Assembly (NCBI GenBank): GCA_031551275.1
Contig: JAVBNX010000003.1
Location: forward strand, 1 to 64,000
From: JAVBMJ01 sp031551275
GTDB lineage: Bacteria > Bacteroidota > Bacteroidia > Bacteroidales > Rikenellaceae
Length of the DNA stretch: 64,000 nt
Reading direction: 5' to 3'
This document shows positions 51,588-60,922 of this stretch, piece by piece. The notes below the pieces were generated by a model. It was not told the DNA's origin and made no database searches. It worked only from the letters and a program-made list of their open reading frames with translations. The translations under genes and the position numbers were made by a program. Position 1 is the first letter of the stretch; each line of letters opens with the position of its first letter.

Positions 51588-53429
51588 ATGGATGCACTGA
51601 CGATTGACAATGTGGCGATCAGGTTCTCGGGCGACTCGGGCGACGGGATGCAGCTCGCGGGGACCCTCTTCTCGGAGACGGCGGCCCTGGCGGGGAACAG
51701 CATATCGACCTTCCCGGACTACCCCTCCGAAATACGCGCACCCCAGGGTACGGTGGCCGGGGTGTCCGGCTTCCAGGTACACGCCGGAAGCGCGGTAAAG
51801 ACCCCGGGCGACTATTGCGACGTGTTGGTGGCGATGAACCCCGCGGCGCTGAAAGCCAACGCCTGCTGGCTGAAGCCCTCCGCCACGATCATCATAGACC
51901 GCGACCAGATGGGCGCGAAAGACCTGGAGAAAGCGGGATATAAAACCGACGACCCCTTTACCGAACTCTGCCTGACGGGCCACACCGTCGTCACGCCCCC
52001 GATGACCACCCTGACCAAAGAGGCGCTCGCGGGGCTGGAGCTCGACGCGAAAAGCGTGGCCAAGTGCAAGAACATGTTCGCGCTGGGGCTGTGCTTCTAC
52101 CTATACAATAAAGAACTGGACCACGCCGAGGCTTACTTCAAGCGGAAATTCGGCAAGAAATCGCCCCTGCTCGTTGAGGCTAACACGCTGGTGCTCAAGG
52201 CGGGCTACAACTACGGGGCCAACACGCACGCCTTCGCCAACCGTTACGACGTGCCCAAGGCCGCGCTGCCCCCGGGGACTTACCGCAACATCAACGGCAA
52301 CCAGGCCACGGCGTGGGGCTTTATCGCCGCCTCCGAAAAGAGCGGCAGGCCTTTGTTCTGCGGCTCCTACCCCATCACCCCGGCGACGGTCATCCTTGAA
52401 GAGTTGGCCGCGCGCAGGGACCTGGGCGTGAAGACGGTGCAGGCCGAGGACGAGATTGCGGGGATCTGTACCGCCATCGGGGCCTCGTTCGCGGGCAGCA
52501 TGGCCGTCACGACCACCTCCGGACCGGGCCTTTCGCTCAAATCCGAGGCGATCGGTTTGGCCGTGATGACCGAGTTGCCGCTGGTCATCGTGGACGTGCA
52601 AAGGGGCGGGCCCTCGACGGGACTTCCCACCAAGACCGAGCAGAGCGACCTGGGACAGGCGCTGTGGGGCCGCAACGGGGAGTGCCCCGTGGTGGTGGTC
52701 GCCGCGTCGACCCCCGCCGGGTGTTTCGATACGGCCTACACCTGCTCGAAAATCGCGCTGGAGCACATGACCCCCGTGCTGATGCTTACCGACGGCTTTA
52801 TCGCCAACGGAAGCCAGCCGTGGAGGATCCCCCAAATGGCCGATATGGCCCCCATCAATCCGCCCGTTCTGAAGAGCGCGCCCGAGGGGGGCTACAAACC
52901 CTACGCGCGGGACGCCGGGAGGCTGGCGCGCAGTTGGGCCATTCCCGGGACCCCCGGACTGGAACACCGCGTGGGCGGATTGGAGAAAGATTTCCTGACC
53001 GGGGCGGTCTCCCACAACCCCGTCAACCACCAGAAGATGGTCGAGGTCCGTGCCGCCAAGGTGGCACGCGTGCAGGAGTTCATTCCCGCACAGGAGCTCG
53101 AGGGGGAGAAAGAGTGCGACCTGCTGGTCGTGGGCTGGGGAGGCACATACGGCCATTTGACCACGGCGGTCAGCGAAATGAGGGCGCAGGGCAAGAAGGT
53201 GTCGCTTTGCCACATCGAGTACATCAACCCCCTGCCCAAAGGGCTGGACGAAATCTTCGCCGGGGCGAAAAAGATTGTGGTCTGCGAGCTCAACCTCGGG
53301 CAGATGGCGGGTTACCTGCGGATGAATTTCCAGAAATACGACTTCCGGCAGTACAACAAGGTGCAGGGCCTGCCCTTTACCGTGGCCGAACTCCAGCAGG
53401 CATTCCAAAACATCCTCAACACGAAGTAA
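51588..53429 (+). CDS. korA: 2-oxoglutarate:ferredoxin oxidoreductase, fused gamma-alpha subunit
   Basis: 613 residues from MDALTIDNVAIRFSG (an upstream frame would cross the promoter). N-terminal gamma domain (about 5-200; GDSGDGMQLAGTLFSETAALAG) then the alpha domain (about 225-613; GNQATAWGFIAASEKSGRPLFCGSYPITPAT..., TTTSGPGLSLKSEAIGLAVMTELPLVIVDVQRGGPSTGLPTKTEQSD). With KorB and thiamine diphosphate it interconverts 2-oxoglutarate and succinyl-CoA using ferredoxin. 1 nt gap to korB. Confidence 0.94.
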   Translation: MDALTIDNVAIRFSGDSGDGMQLAGTLFSETAALAGNSISTFPDYPSEIRAPQGTVAGVSGFQVHAGSAVKTPGDYCDVLVAMNPAALKANACWLKPSATIIIDRDQMGAKDLEKAGYKTDDPFTELCLTGHTVVTPPMTTLTKEALAGLELDAKSVAKCKNMFALGLCFYLYNKELDHAEAYFKRKFGKKSPLLVEANTLVLKAGYNYGANTHAFANRYDVPKAALPPGTYRNINGNQATAWGFIAASEKSGRPLFCGSYPITPATVILEELAARRDLGVKTVQAEDEIAGICTAIGASFAGSMAVTTTSGPGLSLKSEAIGLAVMTELPLVIVDVQRGGPSTGLPTKTEQSDLGQALWGRNGECPVVVVAASTPAGCFDTAYTCSKIALEHMTPVLMLTDGFIANGSQPWRIPQMADMAPINPPVLKSAPEGGYKPYARDAGRLARSWAIPGTPGLEHRVGGLEKDFLTGAVSHNPVNHQKMVEVRAAKVARVQEFIPAQELEGEKECDLLVVGWGGTYGHLTTAVSEMRAQGKKVSLCHIEYINPLPKGLDEIFAGAKKIVVCELNLGQMAGYLRMNFQKYDFRQYNKVQGLPFTVAELQQAFQNILNTK

Positions 53430-53430
53430 G

Positions 53431-54462
53431 ATGGAAGAGATCAAAAAATACCAACCCCAGGATTTCCGCAGCGACCAGGAGGTCAAATGGTGCCCCGGCT
53501 GCGGCGACCACGCCATACTGGCCTCTGTGGCCAAAGCCCTGCCCGAAGTGGCCGAGGCGCAGGGGATCACGCACGAAAACTTCGCCGTCGTGTCGGGCAT
53601 CGGGTGCTCGTCGAGGTTCCCGTACTACGTCAACACCTACGGTTTCCACAGCATCCACGGCCGCGCCGCGGCCATATCGACCGGCGTGAAGGCCGCCAAC
53701 CCCAAGCTCTCCGTGTGGATGGCCACGGGGGACGGCGACGCGCTGGCCATCGGCGGCAACCACTTCATCCATGCCGTGCGCCGCAACATCGATTTGAATA
53801 TCGTATTGTTCAACAACGAGATATACGGCCTGACCAAAGGACAGTACTCCCCTACCTCGGCCTACGGCAAGGTGACCAAGACCTCGCCTTTCGGGACGAT
53901 CGAGAATCCCTTCAACCCCGGCGAACTGGTGCTGGGCGCGCGCGGGACCTTCTTCGCCCGCTCGGTCGACGCCGAAGTGGGCCTGACCACCGAGTGCCTC
54001 GTGGCCGCGGGCAACCACAAAGGGACTGCCGTGACCGAGGTGTTGCAGAATTGCGTGATCTTCAACAACAAAGTCTTCGCGCCCTTCGCCGCGGACAAGC
54101 AGACCCGGGCCGAGCATACCATCGTGCTCAGGCACGGCGAGAAGATGATCTTCGGGGCCAACAAAGACAAAGGGTTGGTCCAGATCGGCCTGGAACTCCG
54201 CGTGGTTACCATCGGCGAGGGCGGCGTGACCGGGGAGGACATCCTGGTCCACGACGCGAAGGAGCAGAACCCCGCCATCCATTTGATGCTGGCCGGGATG
54301 AAATACCCCGAGTTCCCCGTCGCCCTGGGCGTGATCCGCGCCGTAGAGGACCAGACTTACGACCAGGCCCTCGAAGAGCAGATCGCCTGTGTCCGGGCCA
54401 ATGCGTCGATCAAAAACATGGACGACCTGCTGCGCAGCGGGGACACCTGGGAGGTAAAATAG
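53431..54462 (+). CDS. korB: 2-oxoglutarate:ferredoxin oxidoreductase beta subunit
   Basis: 343 residues with the thiamine diphosphate-binding motif GDGDALAIGGNHFIHAVRRNIDLNIVLFNN and the cysteine motif CPGCGDHAIL near the N-terminus. It forms the active complex with KorA. In Bacteroidetes this supplies succinyl-CoA when the cycle runs reductively or links to thiamine, made through ThiC in this same window. Confidence 0.95.
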   Translation: MEEIKKYQPQDFRSDQEVKWCPGCGDHAILASVAKALPEVAEAQGITHENFAVVSGIGCSSRFPYYVNTYGFHSIHGRAAAISTGVKAANPKLSVWMATGDGDALAIGGNHFIHAVRRNIDLNIVLFNNEIYGLTKGQYSPTSAYGKVTKTSPFGTIENPFNPGELVLGARGTFFARSVDAEVGLTTECLVAAGNHKGTAVTEVLQNCVIFNNKVFAPFAADKQTRAEHTIVLRHGEKMIFGANKDKGLVQIGLELRVVTIGEGGVTGEDILVHDAKEQNPAIHLMLAGMKYPEFPVALGVIRAVEDQTYDQALEEQIACVRANASIKNMDDLLRSGDTWEVK

Positions 54463-54477
54463 GAGTCCCGGGAAACC

Positions 54478-55950
54478 CTACTCGACGTAGGAGTCCCGGA
54501 TGCCGGTCAGCGTTTCAAACACCTCGCCGATCGAGTCTTCGTTGTAGCGGCGGCCCCAGAACGAGTAGGCCCATACGGCGAATTCGATATCCAGGTCGCC
54601 GTCCCCGTCGCGCATTTTGCGCAGGGTCGATTTAGTTGTCCAGGGCTTGATCTGCGCGTAGTATTCGCTGTAATCCTGCCCCTCATGCCCCATGATGCGG
54701 GCGATCTCGAAGAAACCGTCCGTGCCCTCCAGGTCGCGGTAGGCGGCGATAAGCGCCTCGACGATGCGCTCGTAGCCCCGCTCGCGGTAGGTGGAATAGG
54801 GGATGAACTGGTTGACCAGGGGGGCGTAGTTGCGGTATATGGCGTTGAGGGTGTAGTGCGAGATCTTCTTGTGGAGGTACTTTATGATCTTGGTGTAGGC
54901 CACGCTGCCGGGACCCTCGGGGCGTAAATCCTGGCTGTAATAGGACATGTAGGCGAGCATCTCGAAGCGGGGGTAGGGGGAGTTGTTGGGGAAACCGCTC
55001 ATCTCGACCTCGCGGGCGACGTAGGAGAGGGCGGCCGAGACACTGTCGATATCGTCGTCGGAATCGTGCCACAAAAAGTCCAGGCTGCGGGGTTGGGCAA
55101 GGCCTTCGGGCTCTTCTTCCTCTTCGCTCTCGTCGTCCCCGACGTAGTCGCCTTCGTCCCAGTCGGGCTCGGAGTAGCACTCGGCTTCGTAGAGCATGCG
55201 GTCGATATCGGCGCCCCGGTAGCCGTAGTAGCTCTCGCTATCCATAGCCAGGTAGACGAAGTTGGCCAGTAGGAGCATCCCCGCGAAGACACCCGCAAGG
55301 GTCAGCGCAACAGCTTTGGAACGGCTCCACATACGGCGGGCGAGGGTGGCGCACAGGGCGGTGCCGACCGCCATGAACCAGAAAACCACCAGGAAGAAGA
55401 GGGTGTGGAACTGGATGCGGTCGCTCAGGCCGTGCCGTACGGTAACCAGTCCGATCAAGGCGTAGACCGATGCGAGCAGCAGGGTCCAGACCGTAAAATT
55501 CGAGGGGAAAGACCACTCCGCGTCGCCCTCGGCGGGCGCCTTGAGCTTCAGGGCGGCATCCTTGGCCGCGACCAGGCAGAACCATGCAGCAATTACCCCC
55601 ACGGCGGCCAAACGCAGAGCGCCGGGCAGCATAAAGAGATACCGTATCTCCCCGTGTGCCGCCGTGAAGAGGAACACCAGAGCGAACCCGGCGATGCAGG
55701 CCAGCACCAGCAGGTCGACCCCCACCGAGAGGCCGTCCAACGCGAAAACTTTGCTGCGCGAGAACCACTTGGCCAGGTAGAGCGACACCAGGGCGCAAAG
55801 CCCCGGCAGGGCGTAGACCAGCGCCACGGGCAACACGTCGCCGCCGATATGCTCGAGGTAATACCCGGGCGTAAGGGCGACAAAAACAGCCCCACAGGCC
55901 AGCAGGACGGTAAAAAAGATAAAAAACAGGAGGGGAAAACGCTTTTTCAT
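54478..55950 (-). CDS. Uncharacterised polytopic membrane protein with acidic linker
   Basis: 490 residues. About seven membrane helices fill the N-terminal half (1-245; the first is a signal-anchor-like FPLLFFIFFTVLLACGAVFVAL). Next comes a strongly acidic stretch near 275-290 (DEGDYVGDDESEEEEEPEG) and a soluble C-terminal part (about 300-490) with many aromatic residues. No catalytic motif recognised. It is monocistronic with a -7 box 26 nt upstream and converges on korB. Confidence 0.75.
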   Translation of the reverse strand: MKKRFPLLFFIFFTVLLACGAVFVALTPGYYLEHIGGDVLPVALVYALPGLCALVSLYLAKWFSRSKVFALDGLSVGVDLLVLACIAGFALVFLFTAAHGEIRYLFMLPGALRLAAVGVIAAWFCLVAAKDAALKLKAPAEGDAEWSFPSNFTVWTLLLASVYALIGLVTVRHGLSDRIQFHTLFFLVVFWFMAVGTALCATLARRMWSRSKAVALTLAGVFAGMLLLANFVYLAMDSESYYGYRGADIDRMLYEAECYSEPDWDEGDYVGDDESEEEEEPEGLAQPRSLDFLWHDSDDDIDSVSAALSYVAREVEMSGFPNNSPYPRFEMLAYMSYYSQDLRPEGPGSVAYTKIIKYLHKKISHYTLNAIYRNYAPLVNQFIPYSTYRERGYERIVEALIAAYRDLEGTDGFFEIARIMGHEGQDYSEYYAQIKPWTTKSTLRKMRDGDGDLDIEFAVWAYSFWGRRYNEDSIGEVFETLTGIRDSYVE

Positions 55951-55976
55951 GGCGCGGCGGGATAGGTTAGCGGAGA

Positions 55977-55984
55977 CAAAAATA
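55977..55984 (-). promoter_or_regulatory. -7 promoter element of the 54478 membrane gene
   Basis: TATTTTTG on the minus strand, 26 nt before the ATG at 55950. Confidence 0.55.
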
Positions 55985-56057
55985 GTAACTTATCGCACAA
56001 TTCGCAGAAAGTCATCCGAAATAATCTGCGGGAAACGGCGTTTTGCTATAATTATCG

Positions 56058-56065
56058 TACTTTTG
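56058..56065 (+). promoter_or_regulatory. -7 promoter element of the second histidine kinase gene
   Basis: TACTTTTG ending 4 nt before the ATG at 56070. Confidence 0.65.
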
Positions 56066-56069
56066 TTTC

Positions 56070-57212
56070 ATGCGACTTTCGAGGATATTCTCCACGTTCC
56101 GCAACCGGATCGTCATCATCGTTCTGGGGGTGGTGATCGGGTTGGGGTCGTTGTGGTTCACGGGCCGGATGACCAAGCAGTTGAGGGACAAGGAGCGGGG
56201 CGAGGTCCAGGTCTGGTGTTACGCGATGGGGCACACGCTGGATTGGGGGAACAACGACCCGTTGATCCAGCAGATCATCAACAACCGGAACAACATCCCG
56301 TTCGTCATCCTGGACGACAAGCTGCGGGTCAAGAACGCCCACCTGATCCAGGACAGGATCCTCTCGCACCCCGACCACCTGCGCAAGAAGATCGAGAAGA
56401 TGAGCAACATGACCATCCCGACCATGGACGGGAGCACGTTGTACCTGTTCTACGGGGAGTCGCGCCTGCTGCGCACCCTGCAATATTTTCCCCTGGTCCA
56501 GTTGACCATCTTCTTTGTCTTTCTGGCCTTCGCCTACATTACCTTCCGCTCGACCAAGGACGACGAGCAGAACCGGGTCTGGATCGGACTGGCCAAGGAG
56601 ACGGCCCACCAGTTGGGCACGCCGACCTCCTCGCTGATGGGGTGGCTGGAGTACCTGCGCGGCCAGGGGGTCGACCCGATGGCGGTCGAGGAGATGGGCA
56701 GGGATTTGACGCGGTTGTCCAAGGTGGTGGACAGGTTCTCGAAGATCGGCTCCCAGACGGAACTTAAAGCGGTCAACATAAACGAGTTGGTCGGTAGTTG
56801 CGTCCTGTATTTCCGCACCCGGATCCCCAAGAACGTGCAGTTGCACTACAACGGGCTGGCGATCGCCCCGGTCGAGGTAATGGCCAACGAGGCGCTGTTC
56901 GAGTGGGTAATCGAGAACCTTTTGAAGAACTCACTCGACGCCCTGCAGGGGCACGGGCTGATCAACGTGAAGATCTCGCAGAACGACCAGGCGGTCAATA
57001 TCGACGTGTCGGACACCGGCAAGGGGATCCCCCGGTCGAACTTCAAGCGCATCTTCGAACCGGGATTCTCGACCAAGACGCGGGGCTGGGGGTTGGGGCT
57101 GTCGCTCTCCCGCCGCATCGTCGAGGAGTACCACCACGGCAAGATCGGGGTGCTGGAGTCGGAGCCGGGGCGCGGGACCACCTTCCGGATCACGCTCAAA
57201 CAACCGAAATAG
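56070..57212 (+). CDS. Membrane sensor histidine kinase
   Basis: 380 residues: a membrane helix near 12-30, an extracytoplasmic sensor region (about 31-130), a second helix (about 135-155, FPLVQLTIFFVFLAFAYITF), then HisKA with H180 in ETAHQLGTPTSSLMGWLEYLR and HATPase (VIENLLKNSLDAL, DTGKGIP, GWGLGLSLSRRIVEEY). Both catalytic parts are intact. No response regulator is adjacent. Confidence 0.92.
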   Translation: MRLSRIFSTFRNRIVIIVLGVVIGLGSLWFTGRMTKQLRDKERGEVQVWCYAMGHTLDWGNNDPLIQQIINNRNNIPFVILDDKLRVKNAHLIQDRILSHPDHLRKKIEKMSNMTIPTMDGSTLYLFYGESRLLRTLQYFPLVQLTIFFVFLAFAYITFRSTKDDEQNRVWIGLAKETAHQLGTPTSSLMGWLEYLRGQGVDPMAVEEMGRDLTRLSKVVDRFSKIGSQTELKAVNINELVGSCVLYFRTRIPKNVQLHYNGLAIAPVEVMANEALFEWVIENLLKNSLDALQGHGLINVKISQNDQAVNIDVSDTGKGIPRSNFKRIFEPGFSTKTRGWGLGLSLSRRIVEEYHHGKIGVLESEPGRGTTFRITLKQPK

Positions 57213-57232
57213 GATTTTTAAGCGGTTTTTTA

Positions 57233-57240
57233 TACCTTTA
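57233..57240 (+). promoter_or_regulatory. -7 promoter element of the thioredoxin-like lipoprotein gene
   Basis: TACCTTTA ending 4 nt before the ATG at 57245. Confidence 0.6.
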
Positions 57241-57244
57241 CGAT

Positions 57245-57793
57245 ATGAAACGGATGATTTTTCTGGCGGCGGCGGCGGCGATCCTGCTCTCCGGGTGCGT
57301 GAAGGACAAAAATGAGCAGGAGGCGACCTCGGACGAGCACGCCCTGGTCAAGGCGGGGGATTTGGTCCCGGATATTTCGATCACATCGATCGGCGAGGGC
57401 GAGAGTTACCTTTCGCGCAGCGAGACGCGGCGGACGCTGATCTATTTCTGGCGTTGGGATTGCAGCTATTGCGCGGGCGAAACCCCTACGGTGCTGGCAC
57501 TTTACAAATCCGTGGCAACGAATCCCAACGTGCGCATCGTAAGCATTATGCGCGGCGATACGGGAACCTCATACAAAGCCTCCACCTACTGGGCGGAACA
57601 GTTGGACGCGGCCGGGCTAACCCCCGCCGACGGACCGGCTGTCTACTACGACGAGAACCGGGAGGTCTTCGACCAGTTCGCTTCGGGATACGTGCCCCGG
57701 TTTTGCGTGGTTGCCTCGGACGGGAAGGTCGAATGGAACACCTCTGGCGAGTTTTCGCTTGAAGTATTAAGTCGCAGGTTACTGGGCTATTAG
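57245..57793 (+). CDS. Thioredoxin-like lipoprotein
   Basis: 182 residues: lipobox (LLSGC, C18), then a thioredoxin fold with the redox pair C73/C76 in YFWRWDCSYCAGETP and the cis-proline region GYVPRFCVV, similar to TlpA/ResA-type thiol reductases. It lies in the envelope and could reduce or exchange thiols in secreted proteins. An in-frame ORF running back into the kinase gene is not a credible start. 8 nt before the next gene. Confidence 0.88.
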   Translation: MKRMIFLAAAAAILLSGCVKDKNEQEATSDEHALVKAGDLVPDISITSIGEGESYLSRSETRRTLIYFWRWDCSYCAGETPTVLALYKSVATNPNVRIVSIMRGDTGTSYKASTYWAEQLDAAGLTPADGPAVYYDENREVFDQFASGYVPRFCVVASDGKVEWNTSGEFSLEVLSRRLLGY

Positions 57794-57801
57794 AGCTTGC
57801 C

Positions 57802-58653
57802 GTGCCCCTGGACAGCCTGCACATAGCCGACACCTTATTGCTTGCCGACACCATCCCGGCGGACAGTTTGTTTGTGCCCGCGCCGCCTGCCGCCCCCGTC
57901 GATACGCTGATGGTCGGGCCTCAAGGGATCTTCGGGCAGGGATCGGCGTTGGCACAGGCAGCCCAAACGGGCGTGGAAGCGGCACATATCTCGCTGACCG
58001 ACAACATCGTGGTCAAAGGCGCCGTGCTCCTGATTTTCATCTTTTACTGCCTGGTCATCGCCCTGTACGGAAGCCAGCTCAGAAGCCTGGCGGGGCTGGC
58101 GGCAGGGCGCAAAGGGACTAACCGGCTATTGGACCAGCAGGGCAACCTGACCCAGAACTTTATCCGCATCGCCCTGTGGATGGCCATTCCGACCTTGATC
58201 CTGATCGCGCTCAAGGCGGTCGATATGCAAATGCTGCCCATCCCGAAGTTCATACCCCCGGGACCGGTCCTGACCCTGGCTGTGGGCGGAGCGACCGTGG
58301 CCGCGTTGGTGCCCATCCTGCTTTATCAATGGCTGATGATCCGGATCGCGGGCAGGGTAACCAACCAAACGGCCTTTATGCAACGGCTGCAAATGCTGCG
58401 CCGGTTTATCTGCGCGCTGGGGTCGGTATCCCTCACGCCGTTGGTCATCTTCTGGACCGTGAGCGGGGCAAAAGGCGCGCCAGTCCTCGCGTTTATCGTG
58501 GCGGGGGTCGCCTGTTTGATCTCTTTTTTATTGATTTTGAGAACCCTTCAGCTCTTCTCGGAACAAAAAGTTTCGTTTTTGTATTGGATTTTGTATCTTT
58601 GTGCCGTCGAAATCTTCCCGGTCAGCCTGATCGTGCTGTTGGCAATAAGATGA
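57802..58653 (+). CDS. DUF4271 family membrane protein
   Basis: 283 residues from a GTG start at 57802, 8 nt after the previous stop. A proline-rich N-terminus (about 1-60) precedes about six or seven membrane helices (VVKGAVLLIFIFYCLVIALYG, ... LIVLLAIR). This is DUF4271, typically found just before hemD in Bacteroidetes, as here. Function unknown. A -7-like box lies within the 3' part of the gene, so hemD may also be transcribed independently. Confidence 0.85.
   Translation: MPLDSLHIADTLLLADTIPADSLFVPAPPAAPVDTLMVGPQGIFGQGSALAQAAQTGVEAAHISLTDNIVVKGAVLLIFIFYCLVIALYGSQLRSLAGLAAGRKGTNRLLDQQGNLTQNFIRIALWMAIPTLILIALKAVDMQMLPIPKFIPPGPVLTLAVGGATVAALVPILLYQWLMIRIAGRVTNQTAFMQRLQMLRRFICALGSVSLTPLVIFWTVSGAKGAPVLAFIVAGVACLISFLLILRTLQLFSEQKVSFLYWILYLCAVEIFPVSLIVLLAIR
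58594..58601 (+). promoter_or_regulatory. Internal -7 box before hemD
   Basis: TATCTTTG inside the DUF4271 coding sequence, 95 nt before the hemD TTG start. Confidence 0.45.
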
Positions 58654-58696
58654 GGTCCAGGGACGTTTGAGTGTTATAACCATTTTTGCAACAGCC

Positions 58697-59584
58697 TTGA
58701 AGATTACCAATGTACTCGTGTCGCAGCCTGCCCCTGCTGCCGCCGACAAGTCTCCGTTCTACGAAATCTCCCAAAAGGGCGGCATCAAATTCGACTTCCA
58801 TCCCTTTATACGGACGCAGGGCGCATCCCTGAAGGAATTTATGGCCCAACGTGTGGATATCCTTACCCACACGGCCGTTATCTTTACCAGCCGGGGGACC
58901 ATTGACCACTTCTTCCGCGTATGCCAGGAAGCGAGGGTAACCATCCCCGAAAGCATGAAGTACTTCTGCAACACGGAAGCCGTCGCGCTGTACCTCCAAA
59001 AGCATATCGTCTACCGCAAACGCAAGATATTCTTCGGGACAGGCACCTTCCTGAGCCTGATGGAACTGATCCTCAAACACACCGAGGAGAACTTCCTTTT
59101 GACCCTCGCCGAGCCGCACAACCCCGAACTGCCCGACACGATGGAGCGCCTCAAGCTCCGTTTCAACCGGCTGATCCTCTCGCGCACCGTGGTCAACGAC
59201 CTGGACGCGGTCAAGCCCGCCGACTACAACCTGGCCCTCTTTTACAGCCCCGCCGAGATCGCTGCCATGATCGGCAAATTCGGCGCGGAGGGTTTGCCCC
59301 GCATCGCCACATTCGGCGAAGGGACCACGCGCGCAGCCCTGGAAGCCGGCCTGGACGTCGCCTTCATGGCCCCCACGCCCTCCACGCCCTCCATGTCCAA
59401 GGCATTGGAGCTGTACCTTGACAAGATCAAAACCGGAAAGAGCGTCGAACCCGTGGTGCTGGCCGCCAACAACCAGTCCGAGGAGTTTATCAAGACGCAG
59501 GAAGCCAAAGCGTTGCGCCGTGCAAGGGTCAAAAAACCCGCCGCACCCGCGAAAGGCCCGGCCAAATCCACGGCGGCCAAGTAG
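58697..59584 (+). CDS. hemD: Uroporphyrinogen-III synthase
   Basis: HemD closes the linear tetrapyrrole into uroporphyrinogen III. No ATG lies in frame near the expected N-terminus; the TTG at 58697 gives MKITNVLVSQPAP, the typical Bacteroidetes HemD start. A further TTG is 30 bases upstream. 295 residues with FDFHPFIR, HTAVIFTSRGTIDHFFRVC, LFYSPAEIAAMI and IATFGEGTTRAALEAGL. The lysine/alanine-rich C-terminal tail is longer than usual. Start choice is inference; the family call is firm. Confidence 0.85.
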   Translation: MKITNVLVSQPAPAAADKSPFYEISQKGGIKFDFHPFIRTQGASLKEFMAQRVDILTHTAVIFTSRGTIDHFFRVCQEARVTIPESMKYFCNTEAVALYLQKHIVYRKRKIFFGTGTFLSLMELILKHTEENFLLTLAEPHNPELPDTMERLKLRFNRLILSRTVVNDLDAVKPADYNLALFYSPAEIAAMIGKFGAEGLPRIATFGEGTTRAALEAGLDVAFMAPTPSTPSMSKALELYLDKIKTGKSVEPVVLAANNQSEEFIKTQEAKALRRARVKKPAAPAKGPAKSTAAK

Positions 59585-59608
59585 CCCGCCCCCATCTTTA
59601 GTTACGCT

Positions 59609-59959
59609 ATGTCCACGTACGGTTTCCCGAAGTCCGAACGCCTGTGCGGCCAAAAACCCATAGCCGAGCTCTTTGAAAAGGGGAAACCCGGGTTCGTCTA
59701 CCCGTTCCGCTACCTGGCCCTGGAAGCCGACCAGACCGCCGTGCTGATCGCCGTGCCCAAACGTAACCACAAAAAAGCAAACGTCCGCAACCTGCTCAAA
59801 AGAAGGACCCGCGAGGCCTACCGCTTGACCAAACCCGGCCAAACCCCCGAAAGCCTCCACATCGGGTTGGTCTACGCCGCCAAGAAAGTGGAGAAGTACG
59901 ACGTCATCCAAAACGCCATCCAAAAGATTCTCTCCGCCCTCCAACCCCAAAATGGATGA
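59609..59959 (+). CDS. rnpA: Ribonuclease P protein component
   Basis: RnpA helps the RNase P RNA bind precursor tRNAs. 116 residues with FPKSERLCGQKPIAELFEKGK and the RNR-type motif VPKRNHKKANVRNLLKRRTREAYR. It overlaps yidD by 8 nt, the classic rnpA-yidD arrangement; rpmH is not adjacent. Confidence 0.95.
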   Translation: MSTYGFPKSERLCGQKPIAELFEKGKPGFVYPFRYLALEADQTAVLIAVPKRNHKKANVRNLLKRRTREAYRLTKPGQTPESLHIGLVYAAKKVEKYDVIQNAIQKILSALQPQNG

Positions 59960-60194
59960 CAAGCGCCATATCCTAAAAAAGATAGCCATCGCCCCCCTGG
60001 TGGGCCTGGTGCGCTTCTACCAGATCTGCATCTCCCCCCTTACCCCACCCTCCTGCCGCTACACCCCCACCTGCTCCGCCTACGCGTTGCAAGCCCTCAG
60101 AAAATACGGCCCCCTGAAAGGCTCCTGGCTCGCAGCCAAACGGATCCTCCGTTGCCACCCCTGGGGCGGAAGCGGCCATGATCCGGTGCCGTAA
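59952..60194 (+). CDS. yidD: Membrane protein insertion efficiency factor YidD
   Basis: 80 residues with the family signature CRYTPTCSAYALQALRKYG and CHPWGGSGHDPVP. An amphipathic N-terminus associates it with the inner membrane, where it aids YidC-dependent insertion. Followed by a strong terminator. Confidence 0.95.
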   Translation: MDDKRHILKKIAIAPLVGLVRFYQICISPLTPPSCRYTPTCSAYALQALRKYGPLKGSWLAAKRILRCHPWGGSGHDPVP

Positions 60195-60203
60195 CCGGTG
60201 CTC

Positions 60204-60255
60204 AACAAGCTGCTATCGCGACTTTTTTTCGAAAAAGTCGCGATAGCAGCTTGTT
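60204..60255. terminator. Strong bidirectional terminator
   Basis: 24-bp perfect arms (60204-60227, 60232-60255) with a TTCG loop, between convergent yidD and the barrel gene; T- and A-rich inner ends. The arm reaches the first base of the minus-strand stop codon. Confidence 0.9.
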
Positions 60256-60890
60256 TAGAACTTGTACGACAGGGCCAGGGACGCTCCGGCCGGGGTGTCG
60301 AAGGCGATCTCCGTGACCTGGAGGTCGGCTTTGTCGGGGGTTGCGCAGGCTGAGAGGTCGAGGTGCAGGTCCAGGCGGCGGCTCAGGCGGAATTTATTGA
60401 GCAGGCCGAAGGTCGCTATGGGCAGCAGGCGGGATGTGTCGTTGCGGTAGGTCCGGATGGCTCCCACGCCGAGGTAGGGTATCAGTTCGTAGAAACGGCG
60501 GGGGTACTGGCATACGGTGGCCGAAAGGTTCCACAGCAGGTCGGCGTGGATGTGGGTCATGCCGAACTCCTGGATGTGCATACCGCTCTTGGCGTAGCTG
60601 CCGCACTTGACGTAGTCGTTCATCTTCTCGGAGACCGAGTTCGCGGAGTAACCGTCGTATTTGACCCTCACACCGAGGGCGGGACGGAACCAGTAACCCA
60701 CGTATGCGGTAATCTGGGGGGTGGTCAGCTCGCCGAAGGTCGCATCCCGGAAGTTATCTCCCCACCACATGTTTATCCCGCCTCCGATGGCTGCGAACCA
60801 GGGTCTTGCGAGTTTGTCTTTCGTCTGGGCCGATGCTGCGCCGACGGCGAGCAGGGCTGCGAGAGCCACGATGATCGTTTTACGTTTCAT
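60255..60890 (-). CDS. Outer-membrane beta-barrel protein
   Basis: 211 residues from the ATG at 60890 with a signal peptide (1-21, ASA-Q). The mature protein is a run of amphipathic strands rich in aromatic residues (WFAAIGGGINMWWGDNF, ITAYVGYWFRPALGVRVKYDGY) ending SLALSYKF with a C-terminal phenylalanine: a small barrel of about eight strands. It follows mdh by 32 nt, so it is probably co-transcribed with gcvH-mdh. Role unknown. Confidence 0.82.
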   Translation of the reverse strand: MKRKTIIVALAALLAVGAASAQTKDKLARPWFAAIGGGINMWWGDNFRDATFGELTTPQITAYVGYWFRPALGVRVKYDGYSANSVSEKMNDYVKCGSYAKSGMHIQEFGMTHIHADLLWNLSATVCQYPRRFYELIPYLGVGAIRTYRNDTSRLLPIATFGLLNKFRLSRRLDLHLDLSACATPDKADLQVTEIAFDTPAGASLALSYKF

Positions 60891-60922
60891 AGTTGGGCAA
60901 GTAGGGGGACTTTGGTCTCCGG